Counted from the stretch's first letter, positions 36,165 through 47,133 are shown. The stretch: 64,000 nt of DNA from an uncultured Caldisericota bacterium (GCA_903871855.1 CAIQIK010000020.1:1-64000), one strand, 5' to 3'. The notes: generated by a model from the sequence alone, not told the origin. Program-made: numbers and translations.

Positions 36165-38732
36165 TCAGAGCCTTGGATCGACTGGCTCACTTTCTAGTGC
36201 AAGTAAGCCGAACACGCATTCATGGACGCGGAATAGTGGTTCACCTCGCACAAAGCGTTCTAGCGACTCCATGCTCAGGGCGAATTCGTTGAGTGCCAGA
36301 TTCCTCTTCTTCGAGAGTGACCGTTGTTTTAGCCGTTCCATGTTGCCACCCAGCGTGTACTCCGGCCCATAGATGATACGCAGGTATTCACGACCGCGAC
36401 ATTTGATGGCGGGCTGCAACAAGTCTGCCCCCTTGGTTGCGATGAAATCATAGGGCTTGACCACCATACCCTCACCGCCAGAAATGGTCAGAGCCTCCCA
36501 CCATCGAATGCCCGCTGCTACGCTGTTCTCGTCCAACAAATCGACAAGCAGGTGGTTCGTCGGCATGAAGATGGGGTCGATTCCGGCCATGTACTTGGCA
36601 ATGGTTTCCATGTGCCAGATGTGGTTTTCACTGCACCAGGTTCCGCCCTCCGTGGCCAGGATATGAAATGGAGCGATACGATAGTCTTCGAGTTTTTCTA
36701 CACTCCAGCAATAACGGCGATAGGCGTCGGTATAGAGAGATAGTGTCTCCTGCCGTTTCTTGTATCGTTCGAGAAGTTCAATCAGATCAGTCTTTTGGCC
36801 TGGCCGTGTCTCCGCGTCAACAGATTTGCCATCAAGTGTTTTGGCTGCTCTTTCAATAGCATCCACTGCAAGCGCAAGGCCGCTACGTCCAGCGCGTCCC
36901 ACTGGCGCGTACTGCTCTTCCAGCAGCTTCTGTGCTTTGGCCGACCAAGGCATCAACTCGGTGTCAAGGCAAACCCATCCGGTATTGAAATCGTCCCAAA
37001 ACCGAGATGCAGTCAGAACCTTCTGCAATCGCGCCAAGATGGCAGTTTCGGTCTGCACATCATCGAAGAAATGGCGCCCCGTGCGGGTATAGAGAATGCC
37101 GGAGCTACCGTCATCCACGCCAAAACGCTTCGCTGCGATGTCGGCGTTTTTGCATAACACTATCACTGCCCGCGAACCCATGTGCTTGTGTTCGCAGACC
37201 GCTTTGCCGATACCCCTGGTCTTGTAGTAGTCAAACGCTTCTGTCGGATATTCAAGATATTCCGGAACCTTGCTGGTCTCGCAGGGTGACATGGTAGGCG
37301 GCAGATAGATGAGCCAGTGCGGGTCGGCGGCAAATCGACTCATGATCTCCAGCGCAGCGGCGCTGCTCTCTGCGCTTATCTTGATGGAATGGCGCAGCCG
37401 GGTATTCAGGAATTGCTGTCCCAACACGTCGTCAATGTTGAGAAGGTCGTCAGGTTCGATCGGTTTGTCAAGTACTGGTCTGACCGGAACACAATACTCG
37501 TGTTTGGCATCCACCTGTACGATTTCTTTCTCAGGATAGCGATAGCTCGTCAGTCTGCCGCCAAACACACAGCCAGTGTCGATACAAACGGTGTTGTTGA
37601 CAGTCTGTACTTCTGGCACAGGCGTGTGGCCATAAACTACCCGTGCCTGTCCGCGATAGTCATCAGCCCAGGACAGGCGCACCGGCAGGCCATACTCGTC
37701 GATTTCGCCAGTAGTATCGCCATACAGACAAAAATCTCGCACCCGTCCTGATCCGCGGCCCTGGTACTTCTCCCTGAGACCCGCATGAGCAACTACCAGC
37801 TTGCCATCGTCGAAGACGTAATGGCTGATGAGACCATCGAGGAAGTTCCTTACACTTGTCACGAATTCTTCGCTCTCTGCTGCCAGCTGTTCCACTGTCT
37901 TGTCCAGCCCATGAGTGAGCTGCACACTGGCGCCCTTGAGGTTCTTCAGCAGTTTGGCATCGTGGTTGCCAGCGACGCACCAGGCGTCACCCGCGCACAC
38001 CATGTTCATGACAAGGCGCAGAACCTCCACGTTCTTCGGTCCCCTGTCACAGAAGTCACCGAGGAACACTGCCTTGCGCCTCTCGGGCGGTTTGGCAGTG
38101 AAATTGTCCGCGTTCACTGCATACCCAAGCTTTGAGAGCAACTCAACGAGCTCATCGTAGCAGCCGTGGATGTCACCAATGATGTCGAATGGTCCTGTTT
38201 CATTCCTCTTGTTGTTCCACAGAGGCATGCGAACGATTTCGGCGTTTGTGGCTTCCTCTTCGCTTGTCAGTACAAAGACATACCGGAAACCTTCTCTCCG
38301 AAGGGACTTGATGGACTGCCTGAGCTGTCTGGTCTGCCGGCTGATCACGCGGCCGTCGAAATTCCGTCCAGGGCGCTTCTCATTGCGTTCGCGACAGATC
38401 TCCTCTGGAATGTCCAGCACGATGACAACAGCATGACAGTCCTGTTCCTTTGCCAGGTTCAATACTGATGCCCGGGCTTCTTTCTGCACATTGGTCGCGT
38501 CAATGACTGTCATCAATCCCGATTCCAGCCGCTTGTTTGCCACATAGTAAAGCGTGTCAAAAGCTTCTGAAGTTACCTTCTGGTTGTTTTCGTCGTCCGA
38601 GATGAGAGCGCGGAAGTAGTCTGAAGACAGGACTTCCGTAGGTTTGAAGTGTGCTTTCGCAAAGGTGGATTTTCCACTGCCCGACGCACCTATCAATGCG
38701 ACTACGGCGATTTCGGGAATTTCTATACGCAT
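36165..38732 (-). CDS. pnkp: Bacterial Pnkp, RNA end-healing and sealing enzyme
   Basis: A three-domain RNA repair enzyme of 855 residues, the family length. The N-terminal 5'-OH polynucleotide kinase has the P-loop GASGSGKS (15-22). The central metallophosphoesterase, a 2',3'-phosphatase, has GDIHG (186-190), GDFCDRG (225-231), GNHD (255-258) and GHTP (368-371). The C-terminal nucleotidyltransferase/ligase has Lys516 in KHMGSRA and the late motif EGMVVKPYDF. In known systems Pnkp seals RNA only when bound to Hen1. The hen1 stop overlaps its start by 10 bases. The pair repairs tRNAs cut by ribotoxins. All key residues appear intact. Confidence 0.95.
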   Translation of the reverse strand: MRIEIPEIAVVALIGASGSGKSTFAKAHFKPTEVLSSDYFRALISDDENNQKVTSEAFDTLYYVANKRLESGLMTVIDATNVQKEARASVLNLAKEQDCHAVVIVLDIPEEICRERNEKRPGRNFDGRVISRQTRQLRQSIKSLRREGFRYVFVLTSEEEATNAEIVRMPLWNNKRNETGPFDIIGDIHGCYDELVELLSKLGYAVNADNFTAKPPERRKAVFLGDFCDRGPKNVEVLRLVMNMVCAGDAWCVAGNHDAKLLKNLKGASVQLTHGLDKTVEQLAAESEEFVTSVRNFLDGLISHYVFDDGKLVVAHAGLREKYQGRGSGRVRDFCLYGDTTGEIDEYGLPVRLSWADDYRGQARVVYGHTPVPEVQTVNNTVCIDTGCVFGGRLTSYRYPEKEIVQVDAKHEYCVPVRPVLDKPIEPDDLLNIDDVLGQQFLNTRLRHSIKISAESSAAALEIMSRFAADPHWLIYLPPTMSPCETSKVPEYLEYPTEAFDYYKTRGIGKAVCEHKHMGSRAVIVLCKNADIAAKRFGVDDGSSGILYTRTGRHFFDDVQTETAILARLQKVLTASRFWDDFNTGWVCLDTELMPWSAKAQKLLEEQYAPVGRAGRSGLALAVDAIERAAKTLDGKSVDAETRPGQKTDLIELLERYKKRQETLSLYTDAYRRYCWSVEKLEDYRIAPFHILATEGGTWCSENHIWHMETIAKYMAGIDPIFMPTNHLLVDLLDENSVAAGIRWWEALTISGGEGMVVKPYDFIATKGADLLQPAIKCRGREYLRIIYGPEYTLGGNMERLKQRSLSKKRNLALNEFALSMESLERFVRGEPLFRVHECVFGLLALESEPVDPRL

Positions 38733-40120
38733 CTAGTGAACACTCCCATCTGAGTCGGCGCGCCAAGAGTCTCATCTGCGTCACCAATCTCGGAGAATTG
38801 AACGGCATAGCCAGACTTCTTCGCTGTTTCCGCAGCCCACTTGCGAAATTCTGCCCGTGTCCACTCAAAGCGGTGATCTATGTGCCGCAAGTCACCATCA
38901 TGCAGGTTCTGGTACTTTGCGTTGTACTCCTGATTTGGGGTTGTCATTACAATGACCGCGGGTTTTGCATACTCGAAAAGGACCCTTTCAAAAGCAGCAA
39001 GCCGTAGAATATCAAGATGCTCGATGACTTCAATAACGCAAGCGGCGTCATAACCTTCAAATCGGGAGTCTTTGTACGTGAGTGACCCCTGGAACAGCTT
39101 GACACGCTCCAGCAAACTGTCGCCCGCGTGGTCGAGTCTCAATCTCTCACTTGCTCGCTGGAGGGCCGCAGGAGAAACATCCACGCCCGACATGCGGGTA
39201 AATTGCCGTTCCTTGATGAGCAGGTTCAGAAGACCGCCATCGCCGCAGCCAATGTCAATGATACTTCTCACGCCACAGTCCTTGAGGGCAGCGACAACAC
39301 TTTCGAGGCGCCGTGCGTTCAGATTCGGTTTCTTCTCACGCGTTTCTTCCGCCGCTTCACTTGTGAGAACAACTCCACCAGCATCGAGATCTGCAGTCGC
39401 CAGCCCTGAAGAAGCCATGTTGACAAGTGGACGGAGATGTTTCAGGTAACGGTCGGCAATATAGGCCTTTTCGGGGTGGCTGGAAAGCCAATCCCTGCCA
39501 TTGCGCAGTAGTTTTTCCACCTCGTCCTCGCCAATCCAGTAGTGTTTCTGCCGATCGAATACCGGGATGAGGACATAGATATGCTTAAGCAAATCCCGCA
39601 GACGGACGTTGCCCTTGATGGTCAGATTCACGTATTTGCTTTCGCCCCAGCCGGGGAAACGCTCGTCCGAAACGAAGGTTTCGTAACTCACTTGATAGCC
39701 CAATGGCTCAAATATGCGATTCAGCATGTTCTGCTCGCTTCTGCAGGGCAACATGGCTATGGAGGCTGTCAAGTCCAACGGGGAGTCTGACAATGCCTGA
39801 TGTTCGTCCGCCCGTCCGGTCATAGCGGTGCCGAAAACCTTGGAAATAGCCGTACTCATGAGAGATGACGAGACATAAGGACGATCATTGACGTAATCAA
39901 ACAGTCCGCCGCTCTTCAGGCCCGCTTTGCCACGAGCAAGGTCAACAGGATCGATATCCAACAGCAACGCCACAGTTGTGCGTTCATCTGACACTTCGGG
40001 ATAGAAAACATACGCCTTGCCATGATTGAGTTCGAACGTCTGAGGACGGTATGGGTTCTTGTGAAGCAGATACCCGAGGTCAGCTGTATTCTTTCCTGTG
40101 TAGGTTATTGTCAAAAGCAT
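38723..40120 (-). CDS. hen1: Bacterial Hen1, RNA 3'-terminal 2'-O-methyltransferase and Pnkp partner
   Basis: A 465-residue protein. The N-terminal half (about 1-240) is the bacterial Hen1 domain that activates the Pnkp ligase: it starts MLLTITYTGKNTADLGYLLHK and contains RSEQNMLNRIFEPLGY. The C-terminal methyltransferase has the SAM motif IDIGCGDGG (288-296) and the metal-site motif EVIEH (364-368) with His416 in DHRFEW. Hen1 methylates the 2'-OH at the break before sealing, which protects the repaired RNA from a second cut. The gene precedes and overlaps pnkp, the usual order. Confidence 0.95.
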   Translation of the reverse strand: MLLTITYTGKNTADLGYLLHKNPYRPQTFELNHGKAYVFYPEVSDERTTVALLLDIDPVDLARGKAGLKSGGLFDYVNDRPYVSSSLMSTAISKVFGTAMTGRADEHQALSDSPLDLTASIAMLPCRSEQNMLNRIFEPLGYQVSYETFVSDERFPGWGESKYVNLTIKGNVRLRDLLKHIYVLIPVFDRQKHYWIGEDEVEKLLRNGRDWLSSHPEKAYIADRYLKHLRPLVNMASSGLATADLDAGGVVLTSEAAEETREKKPNLNARRLESVVAALKDCGVRSIIDIGCGDGGLLNLLIKERQFTRMSGVDVSPAALQRASERLRLDHAGDSLLERVKLFQGSLTYKDSRFEGYDAACVIEVIEHLDILRLAAFERVLFEYAKPAVIVMTTPNQEYNAKYQNLHDGDLRHIDHRFEWTRAEFRKWAAETAKKSGYAVQFSEIGDADETLGAPTQMGVFTRCV

Positions 40121-40510
40121 GTGTTTGCCCCCCTGCAGACGTTCTTGCTCCTCTTGGAGGAGCTGTTCTCAAATTTGCCTGTAGCCGAAATTGCTTTGCT
40201 TCAAAAACCTCTGAAACATCATAGTCATGCGCTACAGGTTTTCAAGCAACGAATTTGGCAATGCAAATGTATACGAGAACGATAGTTGTTCGGACCCCTC
40301 CCAAGGATTCGTTATTCTGAATTGATACTCTGGAATTGTTGAGAAGCGCAATAGGTGGCAGAAGACATGGTCTCCTCCATCAGGACAGAGATGTCTCGCC
40401 GGGGATCGCAAATAGGGCCAAATGTATAGAGACCCCGACCTGCTGATTCTTAGCGGTTACCGGAAAGCCCCGGAAGTCTTGACTTACCGAAGCACCCAGA
40501 ACTCTGGGTC
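40121..40510. other. Gene-free stretch between hen1 and the second guaA repeat
   Basis: 390 bases. It holds the hen1 leader (with an AGCTCCTC/GAGGAGC hairpin near 40145-40165) and the promoter candidate above. The rest, about 40250-40510, has no ORF, tRNA or integrase remnant that I can see. Confidence 0.5.
40218..40245 (-). promoter_or_regulatory. Candidate promoter of hen1-pnkp
   Basis: Minus-strand TTGAAA (40240-40245), a 16-bp spacer and TATGAT (40218-40223), about 100 bases before the hen1 start codon. Confidence 0.5.
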
Positions 40511-40588
40511 CTACTCCCACTCAATGGTTGATGGGGGTTTCGACGTGATATCATAGACGACCCGGTTGACCTCAGGCAGTTCGCTGGT
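40511..40588 (-). repeat. 75-bp direct repeat, guaA 3'-end copy 2 (last codons of guaA, stop TAG)
   Basis: 40514-40588 matches 34939-35013 and encodes the end of GMP synthase ([19 protein letters not shown]-like), here ending in TAG at 40511-40513. There is no guaA homology beyond about 40590. It lies 70 bases downstream of guaB, where guaA would be expected in a guaBA operon. Confidence 0.85.
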
Positions 40589-40657
40589 GGTACCATGGGT
40601 TGTGTGTACTGGCCGTCGAAGTCCAGGATGAGTTAAGCACGTACTGCGATCCGGCGT

Positions 40658-42163
<1,506 letters not shown>

Positions 42164-42176
42164 CTATGCATACAGC

Positions 42177-42620
42177 CTAGCGGCTTCCGGGCAGCAGATT
42201 GCGGAGCCAGTTTCCCAGCGCCTGGACGTTGATTGGAGGGAGTCTGGCAAACAGGGGTGCCATCAGAGGGTAGACGCGGCTCTTGCCTACGAGGGCGACC
42301 GACAGGGAAACGGGCAGAAAATGCGCCACCAGTCCCAGCAGAAGCACCGTTATGACGATCTTAATGATCGACGAGAGGATGATGGCGGGAACGGCAATCA
42401 GAACATAGAAGAGCAGGTAGGTTACGATGTAGTAGACGACGGTAGCAAGACCTTGATTTGGGAGCCGGATGAAACTGACATAGTACGGCGTAAGCGAGGC
42501 CGTCAAAAGCGCAGAAAGGCCGATTGCCAGAAGGGATACACCAATCTTGTTCTGCTTGGTGAACAGGTTCCGGGCGACAATAATCGCCGCTGATATGACG
42601 AAGATCGTGTCGAACAGCAC
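42177..42620 (-). CDS. Small membrane protein, possibly CvpA-like
   Basis: A 147-residue protein with about four hydrophobic segments: FDTIFVISAAIIVARNL, VSLLAIGLSALLTASL, TVVYYIVTYLLFYVLIAVPAIIL and a last one near 85-110. The layout recalls CvpA-family proteins, but no decisive motif is visible. The start is GTG at 42620 with GGAGG upstream. It has its own divergent promoter and lies 67 bp upstream of guaB on the same strand, so it may lead that transcript. Confidence 0.6.
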   Translation of the reverse strand: MLFDTIFVISAAIIVARNLFTKQNKIGVSLLAIGLSALLTASLTPYYVSFIRLPNQGLATVVYYIVTYLLFYVLIAVPAIILSSIIKIVITVLLLGLVAHFLPVSLSVALVGKSRVYPLMAPLFARLPPINVQALGNWLRNLLPGSR

Positions 42621-42654
42621 TGGGCACCTCCGATGCGCCTGCTCGTCTATTTTC

Positions 42655-42682
42655 AGTATGAGCTCGGCTCACGGCGCGTCAA
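42655..42682 (-). promoter_or_regulatory. Promoter of the CvpA-like gene
   Basis: Minus-strand TTGACG (42677-42682), a 16-bp spacer and CATACT (42655-42660), about 35 bp before the GTG start. Confidence 0.6.
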
Positions 42683-42714
42683 CAAGGTGTGACGGCCAAA
42701 AGCCATGGTCGCCA

Positions 42715-42742
42715 TTGGCTGGGGCCGGTTCCTCGGTATACT
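42715..42742 (+). promoter_or_regulatory. Promoter of the Yip1-like gene and helicase
   Basis: TTGGCT (42715-42720), a 16-bp spacer and TATACT (42737-42742). It is divergent from the CvpA-like promoter and of the same type as the gntR promoter. Confidence 0.65.
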
Positions 42743-42824
42743 GAAATATGCGCTCTGTGACAGGTACGAGGATATCTGTTAGCTGTATCCTTTGAAAGTC
42801 GCTACACATGAAAAGGAGATAGAT

Positions 42825-43418
42825 GTGGGATATTTCATCGATCTGCTGTTCCTGTTTGTGAGACGCCCCATTGAGGGTATGCGCCGGATTCGTGAGCATC
42901 CGTCGGTACTCGCGGCCCTGATTGCCTTGCTGTTGACAGGCGTTATCGATGCGATGAGCTTTCGCCTCATGGATGTCGTTGGCCTCCTGAAGTCCGTCGG
43001 TCTCACGAGCCAGATGACAGATGCCATTACCCAGGCCCAGCAAGCTCCGGGGACGTTCTGGACGTTTGTGGCCGAACCCTTCTTTCTCGTGATGTTGTCG
43101 GTAGTAGTCATCGACGCCGTGGCGCGACTTGCTTGGAAGCGCACTGCGGCTCCGTACATGTATACTGCGCTCAGCTTTTCCGGGCTGGTGGGAGCGGCTC
43201 TGCGTGGGGCCGGGATACTTATGACCAGTGTCGCAAGTGGTATCGTTCTCGATGTTTTGACCTATGGAGCTCTCTTGTATATGCTCGTCATGGGAGTCCT
43301 GGCGGTCCGGTTTTTCTATGAGAAGGGCACGGCAAAGGCGCTTGCTCTGTACCTCTTGCCGACGCTGCTCGGGCTTGGCATCCTGGTGCTCCTGACAATA
43401 GCTGTTGGCGGAGCCTGA
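42825..43418 (+). CDS. Yip1-domain-like membrane protein
   Basis: A 197-residue integral membrane protein with about five helices. A short cytoplasmic lead (DLLFLFVRRPIEGMRRIREHPSV) is followed by helices near residues 27-45, 85-105, 125-145, 150-170 and 175-195. The lead, with its RP..G..RI pattern before the first helix, is typical of bacterial Yip1-domain proteins. I take GTG at 42825, nine bases after AAAAGGAG. Its stop overlaps the helicase start by one base, so the two are translationally coupled. The function is unknown. Confidence 0.65.
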   Translation: MGYFIDLLFLFVRRPIEGMRRIREHPSVLAALIALLLTGVIDAMSFRLMDVVGLLKSVGLTSQMTDAITQAQQAPGTFWTFVAEPFFLVMLSVVVIDAVARLAWKRTAAPYMYTALSFSGLVGAALRGAGILMTSVASGIVLDVLTYGALLYMLVMGVLAVRFFYEKGTAKALALYLLPTLLGLGILVLLTIAVGGA

Positions 43419-45538
43419 TGCCCCTGGATTTCGCGGGAGATCTCAACCCACAGCAGCTCAAGGCTGTCGAGGAATGCAAGGGTCCCTGCCTCGTACTTGC
43501 GGGAGCGGGCTCGGGCAAGACCAGGGTCATCACGTACAAGCTCGCGTATCTCATCGCCAAGCGTGGCATCGCCCCATCGCACATCATGGCCGTCACGTTT
43601 ACCAACAAGGCAGCAGGTGAGATGCGCTCGCGTGTTGACGCGCTCATCGGGACTGACCTGTCCCGCAAAGGACTCTGGATAGGGACGTTCCACTCGCTGT
43701 GCGGCCGTATCCTGAGAGAGCAGATCGAGAAACTTGGACTGGGCTATACGAGCAGGTTTGTCATCATTGATGAAGATGACCGCACACGTCTGGTGCGACA
43801 GGTCCTCAAGGAACTGAACATGGACCCGAAAACCTACGAGCCGCAGAAAATCGTCTATCGCATTTCCGACGCCAAGTCAAATCTTGTTGACCCCGAAGAG
43901 CTCTCTGACTATGGCTACAGTTACATTGAGAAGGCGACGGCGATTGTCTACAAGCTCTATCAGAAGCGCCTCCAGCAAGGGAATCTGCTGGATTTCGACG
44001 ATCTCATCGCGTTGGTCATCCGGTTGTTCGACAAGTGCCCGGAGGTTGAGGAACACTACAGCTCGAAGTTCGAGCATATTTTGGTGGACGAGTACCAGGA
44101 TGTGAACAAGATGCAGTACGAGCTAGTCAAGCGGCTTTCGAAGATGCATGGCAACGTCACGGTTGTCGGTGACGATGATCAGAGCATCTATGCGTTCCGT
44201 GGGGCCAATAGCAAACTCATTCTTGGGTTTGAGAAGGACTACCCGGGGGCAACGGTTGTCAAGCTTGAGCAGAACTACCGGTCGACGCAGTCCATCCTCG
44301 ACGCTGCCAATTCCCTCGTAGCACGCAACCGGACGCGTTTTGCAAAGAACCTCTGGACGGACAATGGAACAGGTACTCCCGTGCGTCTGTTTGAAGCTCT
44401 CACGCCTGAGGAAGAGGCCAGTTTCGTCGCCTCGAGCATCGAGGCCCTGGTCCGGGCTGGTGCAGATCCTCGAGACATGGCAGTCATCTATCGGATGAAC
44501 AGCCAGTCTCGTGTCATCGAGGAAGCATTGCTCGCGTCAAATATCCCCTACCAGATTGTCGGTGGACTGAAGTTCTACGAGCGGCAGGAAGTGAAGGATG
44601 TTCTCGCATATCTCCGGCTTGGGTTCAACCCCAGCGACAACCTTGCGTTCGAGCGGGCGGTGAGCCGGCCTTCGCGGGGGTTCGGCGACAAGAGCCTTTC
44701 CGAGCTGAAGCGGCTGGCCGCTGAGCACGGCTCGGCGTGGTTCATGGCGCTGTCCGACTGGATCGCGCAGGCCAAGACCGGAAAGACACGGGACAAGCTC
44801 GAGGCATTCGAGAGTCTCATCGTGCACATCGGTGCGGCAAGCGAGTCGGCAATCGGTGCGGCCAACCTCGTGTTTGCCTCGTCGGGACTTCTTGAACAGT
44901 ACAAGGAAGAGGGGGAGGAAGCCGACTTCGAACTGCAGTCGAGACGCGAAAACCTCGGGGAGTTCATGCGCACTGTCGATGAATTTGACAGGATGAGCGA
45001 GGACCGCTCGCTGGGGGCGTATTTGTCGCAGGTGGCGCTCATTCAGGACCAGGACAGCATGAAGTCGGGGACGGGAAGAGGTGTCTTGCTCATTACGGCA
45101 CACTCAGCCAAAGGTCTCGAGTTCAGCAATGTGTTCGTCGTCGGTGCCGAAGAAGGGGTCTTCCCCCACCGCCGGGCACTGGACAGTAGCGCCGACATCG
45201 AAGAAGAACGAAGACTGTTCTACGTGGCGTGCACGCGCGCGCGCAAGGAACTCTCGATAACGTTTTGCACACAGCGCACCAGCTACTATGGCTCAGGATT
45301 CCAGGAGCCGTCGCGTTTCATCAAGGAGATGGAATTAACCAGGGAGACGGTTGCCGGAGTTCCATCTCGCGAGCGACCCGAGCTCATCGACGGCGACACG
45401 GTCATGCACAACATCTTTGGTACAGGGAAAGTGCTGGAGGTGTTCTACGACGGCAATGATCAATATGTGGTCATCGATTTCAAGAAGGTTGGTATTAAGA
45501 AGCTGGCCGCTCAGTACGCCCAGCTGAAGAAAGTGTAG
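43418..45538 (+). CDS. pcrA: PcrA/UvrD-type 3'-5' DNA helicase
   Basis: Superfamily 1A helicase for nucleotide excision repair, mismatch repair or removal of RecA and polymerase roadblocks. The 706-residue protein has Q-motif NPQQLKAVE, Walker A AGAGSGKT (28-35), Ia TFTNKAAGEM, II DEYQDVN, III VVGDDDQSIYAFRGA, IV QNYRSTQ, V TAHSAKGLEF and VI LFYVACTRARKEL. The C-terminal 60 residues (GDTVMHNIFGTGKVLEVF) form the Tudor-like RNA-polymerase-binding tail of PcrA. It is a complete enzyme. The coupling to a Yip1-like membrane protein gene is unusual but may be only positional. Confidence 0.95.
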   Translation: MPLDFAGDLNPQQLKAVEECKGPCLVLAGAGSGKTRVITYKLAYLIAKRGIAPSHIMAVTFTNKAAGEMRSRVDALIGTDLSRKGLWIGTFHSLCGRILREQIEKLGLGYTSRFVIIDEDDRTRLVRQVLKELNMDPKTYEPQKIVYRISDAKSNLVDPEELSDYGYSYIEKATAIVYKLYQKRLQQGNLLDFDDLIALVIRLFDKCPEVEEHYSSKFEHILVDEYQDVNKMQYELVKRLSKMHGNVTVVGDDDQSIYAFRGANSKLILGFEKDYPGATVVKLEQNYRSTQSILDAANSLVARNRTRFAKNLWTDNGTGTPVRLFEALTPEEEASFVASSIEALVRAGADPRDMAVIYRMNSQSRVIEEALLASNIPYQIVGGLKFYERQEVKDVLAYLRLGFNPSDNLAFERAVSRPSRGFGDKSLSELKRLAAEHGSAWFMALSDWIAQAKTGKTRDKLEAFESLIVHIGAASESAIGAANLVFASSGLLEQYKEEGEEADFELQSRRENLGEFMRTVDEFDRMSEDRSLGAYLSQVALIQDQDSMKSGTGRGVLLITAHSAKGLEFSNVFVVGAEEGVFPHRRALDSSADIEEERRLFYVACTRARKELSITFCTQRTSYYGSGFQEPSRFIKEMELTRETVAGVPSRERPELIDGDTVMHNIFGTGKVLEVFYDGNDQYVVIDFKKVGIKKLAAQYAQLKKV

Positions 45539-45657
45539 TGTGCGTCGCGAGCCCACTCGTGCGATTATTCCGCAGTCCCTATTGAACTCCCTATGCATGA
45601 GACTAGAATGACAGCAGTACCACGCGACGAAGGGGTTTCCATTACCGGGAGGTGTTC

Positions 45658-46086
45658 ATGATTGGTTTCTGGATAACGATGGCAGTCGTCTGTGCCGTGG
45701 TAGACGCCTTCCTTCCCTACTACCTGCTAGTATGGTTTTCGGGTGGGGCCGTTGCTGCGCTTTTGTTTTGCTGGGCCGGGTTCAACATGTCAGTGCAGTT
45801 CCTTGTGTTTTTCCTGGTATCGTTTGCGCTCATGGCACTCGTTGGGCGCTACATCAATTCACGTTTGTTGAGAGGTGGTTCTAAGATGCGAACGAATACT
45901 GAAGAGATGCTAGGGAAGACGGCCAGTGTCGTCATGGCTATCTCGGCTGGTGATGCAGGGCGCGTGGCGCTCAAGGGGACGACATGGAGAGCTATTCTCA
46001 ACGATGAGACGGTAGCGGCTGTCGTTGGCGACAAGGTTGTTGTCGTCTCGATCGAAGGCGTCACGTTGACTGTGAGAAAGGAATAG
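45658..46086 (+). CDS. NfeD-family membrane protein
   Basis: A 142-residue protein. Three or so hydrophobic helices occupy the first 70 residues (GFWITMAVVCAVVDAFLPYYLLVWFSGGAV and FLVFFLVSFALMALVGRYI). A C-terminal OB-fold of about 65 residues follows, with LGKTASVVMAISAGDAGRVALKG and DKVVVVSIEGVTLTV, the NfeD C-terminal domain. GGGAGGTGTTC precedes ATG at 45658. Nine bases downstream is an SPFH protein, the standard NfeD partner. The pair is thought to organise membrane microdomains. Confidence 0.9.
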   Translation: MIGFWITMAVVCAVVDAFLPYYLLVWFSGGAVAALLFCWAGFNMSVQFLVFFLVSFALMALVGRYINSRLLRGGSKMRTNTEEMLGKTASVVMAISAGDAGRVALKGTTWRAILNDETVAAVVGDKVVVVSIEGVTLTVRKE

Positions 46087-46095
46087 GAGGTACGC

Positions 46096-47046
46096 ATGAA
46101 TTGGTCTATCATCTGGTGGCTCGTCGGCATTGTTGTTGTTCTCATCTTCGCTCTGCGGTACATCGTCATCGTTCGTCAGAGCACTGCGGTCATCGTCGAG
46201 CGTCTCGGGAAATTCAGCCGGGATCTGAAGCCTGGCCTGCACTTCCTGATCCCCATCCTTGATAGTGTAAGGGCTACCGTCGATTTGCGGGAGCAGGCGT
46301 GGGACTACCCTCCCCAGGCGGTTATCACGAAAGACAACGTTCCGACGAGTATCGACATTGTTCTGTATTACTATCTGACGGATCCTGTCAAATCGGTCTA
46401 CGAGGTACGCAATCTCAACGAAGCTATCCTCAAGCTCACGATGACATCCATTCGCAACATCTCTGGCAGTCTGAACCTCGATGAGCTGCTGGTCTCTCGC
46501 GAGAATGTCAACAACGAGCTCACCCAGATCGTCGATGTTGCAACAGACCCGTGGGGTGTCAAGGTCACGCGTGCGGAAATCAAGGCGGTGAACCCGCCGG
46601 CCGAGATCCTCGAGGCCATGACGCGGCAAATGAAGGCGGAGCGCAGCAAGCGTGCCGTCATTCTCGAAGCCGAAGGATACAAGGAAGCCGAGATCACGAA
46701 GGCCGAAGGAGAGAAGCAGGCTGCGATTCTTCGTGCCGAGGCTGATCGGCAGAAGAGGATCCTTACTGCTGAGGGCGAGGGGCAGGCGTTGATCACCGTT
46801 GCCAACGCTCGCAAGCAAGCGGTGATTGCGTATTTTCAGGGCATCCACGAGGGCGGCGCCTCCCAGGACGTTCTGGCGCTGAAATACATGGAGACGCTCG
46901 AAGCCATCAGCGCAAACCCAGCCAACAAGGTATTCCTGCCGTATGAGAGTAGTGCTCTCCTGGGGAGCCTCGGCACCATCAAGGAGCTCTTCAAGGGCAC
47001 TTCTTCAGAGGCTAGTTCGTCGGTTCAAACAGCGAAGGGCAAGTAA
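46096..47046 (+). CDS. qmcA: SPFH/stomatin-like protein (QmcA type)
   Basis: A 316-residue membrane-anchored band-7 protein. One N-terminal helix (IIWWLVGIVVVLIFALRYIVIV) precedes the SPFH domain with QSTAVIVERLGKFSRDLKPGLHFLIP and DPWGVKVTRAEIKAVNPP. A long charged coiled coil (about residues 180-245, rich in AEGEKQAAILRAEADRQK) follows. It forms oligomers on the membrane. The NfeD-SPFH gene pair is conserved across bacteria. AGGAGGTACGC precedes ATG. Confidence 0.93.
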   Translation: MNWSIIWWLVGIVVVLIFALRYIVIVRQSTAVIVERLGKFSRDLKPGLHFLIPILDSVRATVDLREQAWDYPPQAVITKDNVPTSIDIVLYYYLTDPVKSVYEVRNLNEAILKLTMTSIRNISGSLNLDELLVSRENVNNELTQIVDVATDPWGVKVTRAEIKAVNPPAEILEAMTRQMKAERSKRAVILEAEGYKEAEITKAEGEKQAAILRAEADRQKRILTAEGEGQALITVANARKQAVIAYFQGIHEGGASQDVLALKYMETLEAISANPANKVFLPYESSALLGSLGTIKELFKGTSSEASSSVQTAKGK

Positions 47047-47064
47047 CTGGAACCAATTGTGTTC

Positions 47065-47095
47065 AGAAGCGCCGGTCTTCATTGCCGGCGCTTCT
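47065..47095 (+). terminator. Hairpin after the SPFH gene
   Basis: Perfect 11-bp arms AGAAGCGCCGG and CCGGCGCTTCT around a 9-nt loop, 18 bp after the stop. There is no T-run, so termination efficiency is uncertain. Confidence 0.6.
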
Positions 47096-47133
47096 GCATG
47101 TCGCAGTGTTAACTAAGACAAGGATTCGAACGT

